The notes below the pieces were generated by a model, which did not search any database, had not been told where the DNA came from, and was given only the letters and a program-made list of their open reading frames with translations. A DNA stretch of 64,000 bases from Nageia nagi (taxonomy: Eukaryota > Pinophyta): assembly GCA_050084985.1 (NCBI GenBank), contig JBITNC010000001.1:171678001-171742000 (forward strand), given 5' to 3'. Position numbers and translations under genes: made by a program. Shown piece by piece: positions 25,440 to 37,722 of this stretch. The stretch's first letter is position 1; every line of letters begins with the position of its first letter.

Positions 25440-26164
25440 CTTTAGTACTAGCTTGAATATTATCAAATAGGTAATATCAAGTTAAAAAAACAATTATTTT
25501 ATGATTTTTTTAATATTTTATTTCCATATTTTATGCTTTAATAATGGCATCCTTGTTTGAATAATAGTATGACTCTTTCAACTCATATTTTCATATCTAA
25601 GAAGACATAGATAAAAAGATATATAATGTCAATATTTCAAGATAATAAAGATTAACCTTTCTAATTATCTTTTTCATTTTTTTGTATCTTTTAAAATATC
25701 AAAAGATATTATACTATGGGTCACTTTCATCTATTGAATTTTTAGTATATGGCTATACTTTTAAGATCTCGATATTTTATGTTGATTTTTTGATAATAAG
25801 AGTAAATTATATTATCAAAAGTGATGAGGGGTTTTTTTGGACCCCAAAAAAATCGATCACAAAATGGTTTCCAAAATAGGAAACCACTATCGAGATATAC
25901 CTAGTAGTAGCTAATAAATTTTGCAAAAAAAACTATTAATAAGTTCAAATGCTACCCAACTATAACCTTGATATATTATGTTGATTTCATCTTATGCTAA
26001 TAATTAATATCATAAGAGGCATGCTATTTTGTTGTGGCTTTTTTTGTTATTTTTATAGCATATTTTTATCTTAAATCTATTACTCTCTAAGGTTCAATGG
26101 AATCCAATTAGAAAGGGGCATAGAGATTGTGCTACCATAAAAGAATCTATCTTTTTTAGGAAAG
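25440..26164. other. Non-coding stretch with a hairpin cluster
   Basis: No gene recognised. The 65-codon frame at 25682-25879 overlaps the hairpin cluster and resembles nothing. It separates the chromovirus-like element from the large Tat-like element. Confidence 0.5.
25766..25896. repeat. Multi-hairpin structure
   Basis: An outer perfect 9-bp stem (ATCTCGATA 25766-25774 with TATCGAGAT 25888-25896) encloses three hairpins: an 11-bp stem (TTTTGATAATA 25788-25798 / 25810-25820), a 9-bp stem (TTTTTTTGG 25832-25840 / 25844-25852) and an 8-bp stem (TGGTTTCC 25865-25872 / 25879-25886). All stems are perfect. It may be the remnant of a small foldback element or a structured RNA. Confidence 0.6.
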
Positions 26165-26951
26165 TGTTGAAACCTAAATTTGGTCCCCCTAAGGTGGCCC
26201 TGCTTAGGTGTTATATTGTAATTATCTTTTATAATATTATTATCTTATTATCAAACATATCTCATATGGTTTTCTTATTTTTATGTTAGGTATACTAGCA
26301 TTAATGTTAACTTTCTTATAAGGGCCAATGATGGATATCTCATATATAAAGATAAGTATAACCATATAAGAAAGAAATCAAGATTCCATATCGATTATCA
26401 GTACTTGATTTTAGGTGTTTCTAAATGTTTCTTATTAATATTATAATCTTGTTATCACTTGAGCATATTTTTCATCCATAATTCATAATTATATATTTGG
26501 CTTGACTTATCAATACTTTTGTTATTCATCGATCCTTGGTGAAAAATCCTACTCAACTAGAACATTATCATATGTAATGTTGTTTTGTGACCTAGTTCTT
26601 GTACTACCATAGGAATATGCTTTGTAATTCTTACTATTGTGCTATATATAAGGTTCACAAATCACCTTCCCTTTAACAAGTTAAGTCTACATATAATCAA
26701 CTATACCTAGGTAAGGATACATAGGTATTTATCTTACACTTGATTCCATGTTTGTAGTGTGTACTTTCATCTTGTTATCTTGATTCAATAAACCCTAGTT
26801 CTTATATTTCATTATTATATTAGTTTGGGTTAATTCTTGTTATATTGTATGTTTGTTCAAGTTAATAACTAGGATAATACATACTTAAATATTGCACATT
26901 GATTAGTTCCACTTATATTAATTATAAGGGTATCTAAAAATAATAACAACA
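26165..26951 (+). mobile_element. 5' LTR of the Tat-like Ty3/gypsy element
   Basis: TGTTGAAACCTAAATTTGG to AATAATAACAACA, matching 54605-55406 along its whole length at very roughly four-fifths identity by eye. The 5 bp before it (GAAAG) match the 5 bp after the 3' LTR (TAAAG) at four positions. Two bases after the LTR end comes TTGGTTCCCACC, the probable primer binding site. Confidence 0.93.
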
Positions 26952-27099
26952 TATTGGTTCCCACCTTTTTATAGCATATCCTTATATTAATTAGAGTTGG
27001 AATAAAGTGCTTTTTAATGATTTTATGATTGTGATAGATATCATAAATGTTGCTTCCAAAATTATAGCAAAAATAATAACGATGCCTGAATTTTAAGAT

Positions 27100-30000
27100 C
27101 TTATCGTGAAGGCATATGTACTTGGTGATCAAAATAACAACAAATCCTATGTGAATACTTTCAACAACATTCATGTTTCCAATAGTGTGGATGCTAACAA
27201 TAGTGTCAATGCTAATGTTAGTATCAACACTAGGAATAATGCACCTAGAGGGGGATCCTATATAGAATATCATATCAAGGTGATGTAAATGAATATTTAT
27301 CAAACCAAGAATAAATTTGGGATTGGTATTATTTGAATAGAATACAAAGGTAATCCCTTGATCATGGATATTTTTAATGCCCTACTCACCAGTATAGAAA
27401 ATGAACTTGAGTTAAAAAACTTCAATGGTGAGAATGATCTTATTATGCATCTTCAATGCTTTGAATATACTATGGAGTTTAAATGTAAAATTAATGCCCT
27501 AAATGGATCTCTAATATTTTTAATGCCCTACTCATCAATGAAGCACAAAAGTGGTTTCATAGCATGGAACTAAGGTTTATGACTTTATACTAGCAGTTAA
27601 AAGATTAATTCAAGACTCATTTCAAATGCTATATCAAAAAAGTAGTAGACTTGAAAAATCTAATTCATTGCAAGCAAGAACAATTAGAAAAGTTGGATAA
27701 ATTTGCTTCCTAATATATGAATATTAGAGATCCATTTAGCAAAATATGAATGAACAATTCATTTCAAAGGTATTTTTTGATAACATTAATCCTATTCTTG
27801 CTAAAAGAGGTTTTGATTATTTTAATGGCTCATTTATGAATATGGTTCATATGCTTATTGAGAACAAAGGATACTTTTTGAAATCTAGTTAACTCAAGTA
27901 CACATCAATCTTATTCTAACAAAGATAATAATAGGAAACCATATCAAAAGAAAGATTATAACTCTATTAATATTGCTAAACTTGAAACTCAAGATAAGAA
28001 ACAAGAAATAAAAGGTGCCAAAGATAGATATCCACTACCCATACCACCCAACAAAATATTTGAGTACTTCTTAGAAAAAGATTTAGTCAAGACAATTCAA
28101 GGAAAATAATATGGTCCTAATGATGAAAAACTAATTTGGAATAAAGAGAATATATTTTTCAATTTTATCAAGTTATGTTATGAGAAAATTATTGAATCAT
28201 TTAGTTAATAAGGGAATAATATCATATGAAAATGATGTAATCAAAGTCAAGGATCAATAACTACCTTTAGTAAACATGTTGAATATGATTTTTTATGATG
28301 ATAATGATGAGATAATTAAATTTAATGATGAATTTAGTAGGGAATCAGAATCATGATCAGAGCCAAAATTAGAATTAGATAAAGAAAAGGCATGCAATAT
28401 TACTATATTAATAAAGAAAGGAATTACAAATCTTGTTTCTATCAAAAAAGAGGTAGATTATAACCTTTCTCTTAAATAAAAGAGGAAATATAAATTAAAG
28501 AAGAATTTTATTCAAAATATAAAAAATACCAATGCTAATATTATTTTACTTGAGTTATTTGAAACATCTAAAAAGCATCGATTTGCTTTATTTAAACTTC
28601 TTAGTGACATAGATGTTGATACTAATATTTCAACTAGCACATTGGTAGGAATGGTTGATTATTTTAAATAGGCCTTAACATTTAATTAATATGAACTTCC
28701 TAGCCAAGATGTCATTGATAAATGCCTAGCTCAGCATATTATATCAAGATCATGGGTAAAACAATCAAGGATGCACTAGTAGATGGTGGTGCAAGTTTGA
28801 ATATTTGTTCTCTTGAGTTTTTGAAATCATGTAGGGATAAATTGATAAATATATTGCAAATAAATATATATAAGATTACAAGTTATGATAATGATATAAG
28901 ATCTTCATGCATAGGCCACATTATGCTACCTATTTAGCTAGGGCCTAAAATGGTAGAACTAAAGACATACATCATTGGATAGAAGTTACCTTATGATATT
29001 CTCCTTAGAAGACCTTGGATACATATCATGAAGTGTGTACCATCTACTTTACATACATTGTTGAAATTTAAGCATGAAGGCTAGGAATATATTATTGAAT
29101 TTCTAATAGAGAATCCAAATATGATTGGATGACTCGGGAAAATAATCATTCCCTATCAATATATAAATATTCAAAATGATGAGGAGAAAGATGAATATGA
29201 ATATGATGATGAAGAAGGTGACAACATACAATTGTACAAGGAAACAAGTTTTGGTACATATGCAATTAGTCATAAGGTTATGAAAGAATAAATTAGGAAT
29301 TTTGGTAGGTCCAAAAAATCAAAGAAATCTCAATGTATGCATTAGCACCAATGCTCACACCAATAGTAGCACCAATATTAAGATCCAAAGGAGCATACAC
29401 GATACCATACTTTATCTAAATATGGATAAGAATAGTCTCAATCTGATTATTGTAGTGTGAAGGAGGTTTTGTACAATACTAATACTTTAGAAATCTAAAA
29501 TAGAGAGTGATTAGGAAAGAAAATAAGTATAATCTTGTACCAAGGTTAACAAAAAGATTAAATTTATGCAATATTACACACTATTGATTCCATAGTATAT
29601 GGAATCCAAAAACTATAAAGGAAAAGGTTTAGGAAAGTATGACTAAGGAATTAAAGAATTACCTACAAATATGTTCAATCCTAACAAAGGAAAGAGTGGA
29701 ATTGGATCAAATAATTACAGGAGGGACTTAGTAACATACAATAATGATGAAGAATTAGGCTTAAAAATGAAATATAATATAGTAAACATGGAAAAGTTGA
29801 TCCCAAAACTCCTAAGTAGGTTAAAAATTATAAGAAGATGCATTACCAAACTAGCATGAGTTCCCATGCTAAGAAAATAGATAAGGATTTTATTTACCCT
29901 TCATTGGACAAGATAGTTCCAAGGATTTTTCATGTGTTCAAAATGGATAATGCACATTTGCACACATTGGAGATATGATCTAAATTCAAAAAGTATCATA

Positions 30001-30397
30001 TTAAGAGATAAGAAAAATTTAATTCGATCTTGATGCATATTTTGGAGAGGGGATTGTGTTTGTGACATAGTTTCTCTAATGGCATAATAGGATTGGGGTA
30101 TTGCCTAATTTTTCTCAACTGGGTGACAAAACAACTTAGTTGAATGAGCCTCTAATTGAGACAAATATAAGTACAAAATGGCTATCAAGGATAGTTCAAA
30201 TTGGAAATGGAATTATTGGTGATGAGAAGTAAAGATACCAATAATTCCTTATAGATTTTAGAGGCATTTTTGTTTAAAAATAGAGTGATATGACTAGATT
30301 GGATCTTATCTTTTTCACCCATAATCTTATTTTTCATAAGGATGTTAATCCTATATAATAGAAAAGAAGGCCAATGCACCATAAACACTCTTTGTTA
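27100..30397 (+). pseudogene. Tat-like Ty3/gypsy gag-protease region (first half of polyprotein)
   Basis: Gag: a capsid relic near 27400-27700 (NFNGENDLIMHLQCFEYTMEF) and a proline-containing linker (KGAKDRYPLP, 28010-28040) of the kind seen in Tat-lineage gag. Protease is near 28720-29030: ALVDGGASLNICSLEFLK has the aspartic site as DGGA, and PYDILLRRPWIHI is the C-terminal protease block. A glycine-rich G-patch-like region follows at 29595-29730 (GKGLGKYD, then FNPNKGKSGIG). Near 30290-30397 the reverse transcriptase begins (DLIFFTHNLIF.KDVNPI) and is cut off by the CACTA insertion. It continues at 50122. Stops are mostly TAG for CAG. Confidence 0.9.
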
Positions 30398-30441
30398 AAC
30401 TACTACATTTGAAGGGTTTTGCATCATCCTATGCATCAAAG
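30398..30441 (+). repeat. CACTA left terminal inverted repeat
   Basis: AACTACTACATTTG, a GGGTTTT stretch, then GCATCAT and ATGCATCA mirror the right terminus, where CACTACTATATTTTGG is followed by a T-run and ATGCATCA. The usual C at position 1 is A here. The preceding TTA is the target duplication. Confidence 0.88.
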
Positions 30442-31020
30442 GCTAGTGTATTTTTTTCTTTCTTTTTTCAACAAGTTTACACATGACTTGATGCTAAGGG
30501 GAGTGTAAACCAATGCATCAAGTTTGATATCATTACCTTTTATTTCTAGTATCAATGTATGCATTTATATTGAAAACATATTGCATCATGTATAATTTCT
30601 TTATGCATTAGGTGAGGCATCAACATATTGATTAAAAAAATATTTAGTTAAGAGTCATATTACTGATGTATAATGACTTCAATGAGGCATCAATATGTTG
30701 ATGTATAAATTATTACTCAGAGTCATAAAATTATGAAATTGGAGTTCATTTTGGTGTCATGTACTGATGCAATTAGAGTCAATATTTAGATGCAATTGGA
30801 GTCAAATTCTATACACATTAGGTGGCAAATTTTAGACTCAATAGGAGTCAACTATTAGACTCATAAGGTGTTAAGTTTTAGATGTATTAGGCTTCAAGTG
30901 TGGAGTCAAATTATAGACACATTAGGCATCAAGTGTGAAGTCAAATGTTAGATACATCAAGTGTCATGTGTGTATTCAAATGTTAGATGCATCGGGTGTT
31001 AAGTGTGGCATAGTAGTTTA
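30442..31020 (+). repeat. CACTA left subterminal repeat region
   Basis: More than ten scattered copies of short motifs such as GATGCATTAGGTGTCAA, GCATCAAGTGT, GGAGTCAAAT and GAGGCATCAA. CACTA elements carry clustered subterminal motifs that bind their accessory protein. The mirrored motifs appear at 49,850-50,090. Confidence 0.75.
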
Positions 31021-31389
31021 AAAAAATAAAATGGCATATTGACACTTTATTATTTCTAGTTTTTATTTCTTTTTTGTATTTAATACAATCAAAATACATA
31101 AAATGTAATATAATACATTCAATTTTTATTTCATTTTTTTAATACATTCCAAATATAGTAATGTAAAATTAAATTATAATACATTAAAAGTAAAGAAATT
31201 AAAATTTAAACATATAACCCTTAAAAACATGCATAATAAAAATAAAACTTAAAATACATTAAAAATAAATAATATAAAAAATTAATAATAAGTAATATAA
31301 ATATGAATAATTGAAAAATAGTATGGTTTCTCAATTATTAGTTGTATATAATCCTAATCAACAAAAAATATCTCATGAATAACACATTC

Positions 31390-32461
31390 ATGCTAACACC
31401 CTAAATCCATCATTCACTATTATGACCACTCCTAGTGTACTCATCATCACCATGCCTAGTGTACTCATCATTACTCTTCTCATCATCAACATCTAGTATG
31501 ATAATTTTCCACCTCTTTGGATCACCCTCTTGTTCACCCTCAGGTCCACCCTCCTCACCCTCCAAAGAATAATCAACTAAATATTATTATATAAGAAAAA
31601 CTAAAAATTTTATACATCAATATCAAATAATATAATTAATTAAAAAGTAGTTAAATATTACTTATAGTCTTGGATGCTATCTTCAAGACAAGTGCTTAAA
31701 AACCATTTTTAAGGGCAAATTTCACTTTATCTTTTGAAGGATACCTACCATATTTTTCATACTACAAAAATACATATTTAATTAAATAATATTTTAAATA
31801 TATAAATATTCATGTATAAAATATTAAATAAATAATTAAATATACTTACATATCTTTATTCAATCCCTACTTTTCTCGATTTTACTGACTTATGTGTATA
31901 TGTCATGGATGATGTGCTATATTGAGCATGAGCAGCTTTTTCGAACTATGATGGTTTAGAAGTCGATTATCTACTTGTTTCCTCCTCTTCCACTTTCTTC
32001 ATCAAGCTCTTTCACACTTTTTAGTCAACATTAATAGGCCTACTTTACATTTATTTTTAGCAAGTTTTTTATTTTATTTTATTTTATTTCTAATCTTATC
32101 TCTCCTCCAATTTAAATTATTTCCCATCTGTTGCAATGCCTATTTTGATTTCCATGCATCACCAAATTTCTTTTTAAGATATCTATCACTCTCTATTTTG
32201 CTGCAAAATACATAAAATTTTAGAAAATGAATTAAAAAATTAAGTAAAAAAGTACTATTAATAATCATTTATATATAAAAAATTAAGTATAATTTATAAT
32301 TTATAAAATTAAGTATAAAAAAATTATATATATACTTGCTTCATTTTATTTTTTCCACTCAAGGTCTACTATGGGATCAAACTGATGGGAAGTGCATTTT
32401 TTGAGAGTATCATAAAAAAAAGCAATGAAGAAATTTAATAATATTAGTAAATTAATTTCAA

Positions 32462-32493
<32 letters not shown>

Positions 32494-32820
32494 CAATTCT
32501 TACCATTTTGATCTTTAATAACAACACCATTTTCATCCACTTTAATCTTAATATCATTTGTGCCTTTCCATGTCATAAATGCAATCTCCTTATTAACTGA
32601 CTTTAGGTCTGTAATTATAACATTACTTAGATTATCTTTATTAAATGTAACATTTAATTAATAAAAGGTAACTTCAATCAATTTTTTTAAAATTTACAAA
32701 TAAAATAATGTTACTATCTTGTGATGAATCCATCTATGATGATTGATAAACACTAGTAGTAGGCCAAGAAGGTCTAGTACCTAAAGGCCCAATGCCCATA
32801 TTTCTATTAATTTCTCTTTA
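31390..32820 (-). pseudogene. Minus-strand CACTA accessory gene (multi-exon, function unrecognised)
   Basis: Coding-like islands read on the minus strand, separated by AT-rich gaps that look like introns: 32815-32710 (MGIGPLGTRPSWPTTSVYQS), 32640-32505 (a clean run including IAFMTWKGTNDIKIKVDEN), 32410-32345 (FYDTLKKCTSHQFDPIVDLE), 32205-31880 (ESDRYLKKKFGDAWKSK, NNLNWRRDKIR and a Lys/Glu-rich part), 31765-31690 (YEKYGRYPSKDKVKFAL) and 31570-31395 (an acidic tail with EGEEGGPEGEQEGDP and DDEYTR). Position and style fit the second, DNA-binding-type protein of CACTA elements, but I see no diagnostic TNP1/TNPA motif. It is divergent from the transposase gene, which is unusual. Exon borders are approximate. 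Confidence 0.55.
32461..32493. repeat. (TA)n microsatellite
   Basis: A short TA run inside a probable intron of the minus-strand accessory gene. Confidence 0.9.
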
Positions 32821-32989
32821 AATTTAAATTCTATGTAAATATTTAAAATTTAAATATATAATGAATTATATGTTTAAAATTCAACATTTAAATTTAAAAT
32901 TATATTATAAATTATTTTAAGATAATAATAAATTATATGTTTAAAATAAAAAATTTAAAACTACATTGTAAATTACATTTTAAGTTAAG

Positions 32990-35225
32990 TTAAAATTAAA
33001 CCTTAACTCAAACCTTTAAATCCTAACCTAGACCCTTAAACCTTAACCCCGACTTTGAACCCTTAAAATTAAACCCTTAACTTAAATTATATGTTTAAAA
33101 TTTAAAATTATATTATAAATAAAATTTAATTTAAGTTAAAATAAAAATCTAACTCCTAACCTTAACCCAAACCCCAAACCCCAAACCCTTAAACCTTAAC
33201 CGAAACCCCTAACCATTAAATCATAACCATATATAACCCTCAAAATCTTAATTCTTAACCCTCAACTCAAACCCAAACCTTTAACCCTTAAACCCCAACC
33301 TAAATCTTATTTCTTAACCCTAAACTCAAACCTAGATTCCTAACCCTTAAATCCTAATATAAACTCTTAAATCATAACCCCTAACCCTAACCTAAACCCT
33401 TAAACCCTAACCTAAACCCCTAAACCTTAAGCCTAAACCCCTAACCATAATTTTAAACCTTAACCCTTAAATCCTAACCATATTTATTAAACCTAAACCC
33501 TTACGCTTAAATCCTAATATAAACCCTTAAACTGTAACTCCTAACCTTAACCCTAACCTAAACCCTTAAACCTTAAACCTTAACCCAAACCCCTTACCCT
33601 TAAGCCTAAACCCCTAACCATAATTTTAAACCTTAACCCTTAAACCCTAACCATAACCCTTAAATCCTAACAATAAACCTTAAACTTTAATTTTTAACTC
33701 AAATCTAAACCCATAAAACCCTAACCTAAATTATATTTTTAAAATATATAATTTAAATTTATAATAAATTATATGTTTAAAATTAAAAATTTAAATTTAT
33801 AATAACTTATATGTTTAAAACTTAAAATTATATTATAAATTAAATTTTAAGTTAAAATAAAATCCTAACTCCTAACACTAACCCAAACCTTTAAATCTTA
33901 ATCCAAACCCCTAACCCTTAAACCTAAACCCCTAACCTAAAATTTATAATTTAAATTTATAATAAATTATATGTCTAAAATTAAAAATTTAAATTTATAA
34001 TAACTTATATGTCTAAATATAATAATAAATTACATGTTTAATATTTAAAATTATATTATAAATTAAATTTTAAGTTAAAATAAAATCCTTACTCCTAATC
34101 ATAAACCAAACCCTAACCGAAACCCTTAAACCTTAACCAAACCCCTAACCCCTAAATACTAACCATATATAACCCTTTAAATCTTAAATATTAACCTTAA
34201 AACTTAAACCTAAAGCCATAACCCTTAAACCCTAACCCCTAAGCTAAACTTTAATGCTTACCCCTAACTATAACTCTAACTATAACCCTTAATTTCTAAC
34301 CATAACCCTAGCCATAACCATAATTTTAAACTGTAACCTTTAAATCCTAACTATAACCCTTAAATCTTAATCATATTCTTTAAACCTTAACCCTTACCCT
34401 TACCCTCAAATCCTAACTAGAACCCTTAAACCCTAATTTTTAACTCAAATTCAAACCCATAAAATCTTAACCTTGAACTCAAACCCAAACTCCTAACCCT
34501 TAAATCCTAACATAAACCCTTAAATTGTAACCCCTAATCCTAACCTAAACCATTAAACCCTAACCCAAACCCCTAACCCTTAAAATGTAACCCTTAACCC
34601 TAACCTAAACTCTTAAACCCTAACCTAAATTATATTTTTAAACCTAACTTATATTTTTAAACTCAAAACTTTAAATCCTAACTCAAATCCTTAAACCTTA
34701 ACCATTCACCCTTAAACATAAACACCTAACTTAAATTATATGTTAAAATTTAAAATTATAATAAACATAACCCCTAAATCCTAACTGCTAACCCAAATTG
34801 AAACCCTTAACTCTAATTGTAACCCCTAAATCCTAACTATAACCAATAAAATTTTAATTCTCTAAACCCTACGACCCTAAACACTAACCTCAAACCCTAT
34901 CCTTTAACTCAAACTTAAACCCTTAATCTTTGTCCCCTAACCTAAACCTTTAACGCTTACCCTAAACCATAACTCTAACCCTAACCCCTAAATTATAACC
35001 ATAACTCTAATTGTAAGTCTTAAATTTAAAATTTAAAATTATAATAAATTATATGTTTAAAATTTAACATTTAAATTTAAAGTTATATTATAAATTAAAT
35101 TTTAAGTTAGATTAAAATTAAACCCTAACTCTTAACCTAACTAAAACCTTTAAACTTTAAGTCAAACCCTTAAACGTTAACACAAACCCCTAACCCTTAA
35201 ACCTAAACCTTTAAATAAATAAATA
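32990..35225. repeat. Telomere-like degenerate repeat, block A
   Basis: About 2.2 kb dominated by variants of AACCCTAAACCCTTAAACC, related to the plant telomere unit CCCTAAA, C-rich strand on plus. It is interrupted by AT-rich segments built on TAATAAATTATATGTTTAAAA (about 33730-33850, 33935-34080, 35020-35110). Units vary in length (6 to 8) and many carry C-to-T changes. Confidence 0.9.
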
Positions 35226-36400
35226 AATAAAAAATTATTATAAATTAAATTTAAAATTGTATTATATTATAAATTAAAATTTAAAACTATATTATATTAT
35301 AAATTAATTAGTGACTTGTTATTTATAAAAATGGAGATCATGTGGTTATTTTGATAAAGCAAAAAAAAAAAAAGAGCTATAGGAATTTTTGGTATATTTT
35401 TATATATTTTTTTAAGTTTTATAAATTTTTGTAGCAAGATTGAAACCCTAATTTGTAAATTTCATAAAATGATTAAAAATTTAATTTTTAAATTTGTTTA
35501 ATTTTGTAAACGTTAATTATTTTTTCAAACTCTAGGTTTAATTCATTAAATTTTAGTAAAAATAACTATCTAAAGTTTAGGGTTTTCATTTTTCTATGTT
35601 TAGTTCATTAAATTCTAGTAAAAATAACTATCTAGGGTTTAGGGTTTTCATTTTTGATTAGTTTTTAAGTTTTTTTTTGTATATTTTTATTCTGGCATAA
35701 AAAATATCAAATCTATGCAAAATATTCTATTTCTATAAAAACAATACTAAATATTTATTACAAAAATGATTTTGAAAGTAAAAAATTAGATTTAGGATAC
35801 TTACATTTAAATTTAGCTATGAATCTGATAAATTTAATGTGAATTTGATAAAAAAATAGTTAGATTTAGTCCTAATATGATTGTTATATCCCCCTCTCCC
35901 TTGATAAACTTGATCTACCTTGTCATTTTCCTCAAACCTAAATGGAAAAATGATTTGTGGGGTATGTGGGGCATATGCCCTTTTTATTTTTTATGTTTCC
36001 ATGTTCTGCTTGATATATTGTTGGATGCACGAATGCATCGAATAATGCATCATGTCAAGAAAAAAATGAAAAAACATTTAAAAAATAATCAAATTAATGC
36101 TTAAAAAAATTTAAATATACTTAAAAAATATTATATTGAATTCATAAATATACTTAAAAAATATTATGTAGTTTTAAAAATACGTAAAAAATAGACCTAA
36201 ATAATTAAAAATCGTATTTAGATAAAAACACTTAAAAAATATTACATACATAAAAATACTTTTAAAATATTATATTAAATTCACAATATATACTTTTTAA
36301 AAATATTAATTTTTTTTTAAAATACATAAATAAATTAAATTGATTCGTAAAAAAATTAAATAATAAATATAGTTAAATTAATAAAATGCAATCTTAATAC
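35226..36400. other. AT-rich stretch with a 62-bp duplication
   Basis: Two copies of a 62-bp unit start at about 35542 and 35604, sharing TTCATTAAATT, AGTAAAAATAACTATCTA and TTTAGGGTTTTCATTTTT. The TTTAGGG parts run opposite to blocks A and B. The frame at 35877-36104 resembles no known protein. Confidence 0.65.
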
Positions 36401-36404
36401 TATG

Positions 36405-36690
36405 ATATCATTAATGCTTTGTTAATGTTAATGTACTTATGTTAATATTATAGTCATGGTATGTTCATATTTTTTTAATGGTAATGTTAATTCGCTTGCA
36501 ATGTTAATACTATGATAATATCAAGGTTAGGAGTCAAGTTAGGGTTTGTGGGTTAGGATTTGATGTTAAGGGTTTCAAATATGTTAATGTTATGTCAATG
36601 TTAATGTTAATGTTAATCCTATATCAATGTTAATATTATATTAATGTTAATTTTATATGTTAATGTCAATGTTAATGACATGCCAATGTT
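36405..36690. repeat. TTAATG satellite, left segment
   Basis: Repeats of (A/G)TGTTAATG with the hexamer TTAATG as core. It is broken at 36696 by the foldback and resumes at about 37723. Confidence 0.8.
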
Positions 36691-36695
36691 ATATC

Positions 36696-36852
36696 ACTAG
36701 CTTTGATATAACCCCTTATATATCAAAAAACATCGAGAGATATCATTTCGAGGTGCCTATCTCATTTCTTGGTATTGCTATATCCAAGATAGGCACCTCA
36801 AAATGATATCTCTCGACATTTTTGATATATAAGGGGTTATATCAAAGCTAGT
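36696..36852. repeat. Foldback (near-perfect inverted repeat), MITE-like
   Basis: The left arm 36696-36762 and right arm 36787-36852 are reverse complements except for three substitutions and one indel. Outer ends are ACTAGCTTTGATATAACCCC and its complement; the loop is 24 nt. It is much better preserved than its surroundings. It could be a small foldback transposon, or a hairpin-RNA source if transcribed. No clear target duplication is seen around the foldback alone. Confidence 0.88.
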
Positions 36853-37722
36853 TTTTATTATACCTATAATATTTTTTTCTTATACCATAAAATTATAATA
36901 TTATGACAAAATGCATACACAACAGTTTTCGGTAAGAGGTTTACCGAGCCTAGCAAAAAACTATGGCGATAATGTGGATTCACTACATGTAATGACAACC
37001 ATATAAAATAATGTTATGGATGACTGTATTGACTCTGTTAAAGTATAAATATCAATCTACTTATTCAAATATCAAAGTAGAAGTGCATTGACACTATGTG
37101 GTGGAGATGCATGGCAAATTGAAAACCATGAAATGTGATGGAAACAATATAAACTAAATTAATTTGGTATAATGGGGATTTTATGATCTTGTGTTGATTT
37201 TATTGAATAACTTTCTAATGAAAAGAAGGCATCAACAACGAATATGTTAGACCAAGACATGTAAAACTTTGTGAATTCAGAGCATTTTTTGATAAAGTTT
37301 TATGTGAATAGCAAGATAAGAAGCGTAAAAGAATTTAGAGTATAAATTGTATGTAAAATGAGAAATAAGAAATATTATAGTAAAAATATATTTATAATAG
37401 TAGAGAATTAACTTACAATAAAATTAAAGTTCTCTTCTATTTTTACAATCTTTTGTTCCAACTTTACTTGTTCGAATTCACTACATCTCTCGATTGATTT
37501 GGGAATGAATTTTTTATGATGTTTGATATTATTCCTTCCATTTATATAATAATTTTTGAAAAGATGTGTCTTTTAATATTTAAGTTGGCTATATAATTTT
37601 AATTTAAAAAAAATTATTTTCCTGCCAATTGTTTAACGGACGGACTCACATGCGACATTTTGCTCCCCCACTCCACGCCCCATGCTGCAGCTGTAGAAAC
37701 GCCTCTTGGTGTAACTATTAAA
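36853..37722. other. Insert within the TTAATG satellite, partly CpG-retaining
   Basis: Unlike the surrounding DNA it contains several CpG dinucleotides (for example GGACGGAC and ATGCGACATT near 37636-37657, CCACGCCCC near 37673, TTCGGTAAGAGGTTTACCG near 36926). Its right end (37708-37726), reversed, reads TAGCTTTAATAGTTACACC. That resembles the foldback's outer end TAGCTTTGATATAACCCC, so 36698-37726 may be one inserted unit. No coding sequence recognised. Confidence 0.5.

Noticed and set aside
26869-27303. 144-codon minus-strand frame
   Set aside because: It overlaps the end of the 5' LTR, the primer site and the gag start of a plus-strand element, and has no recognisable domain.
35877-36104. 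75-codon frame
   Set aside because: Hydrophobic composition from AT-rich DNA, no homologous pattern, no neighbour support.
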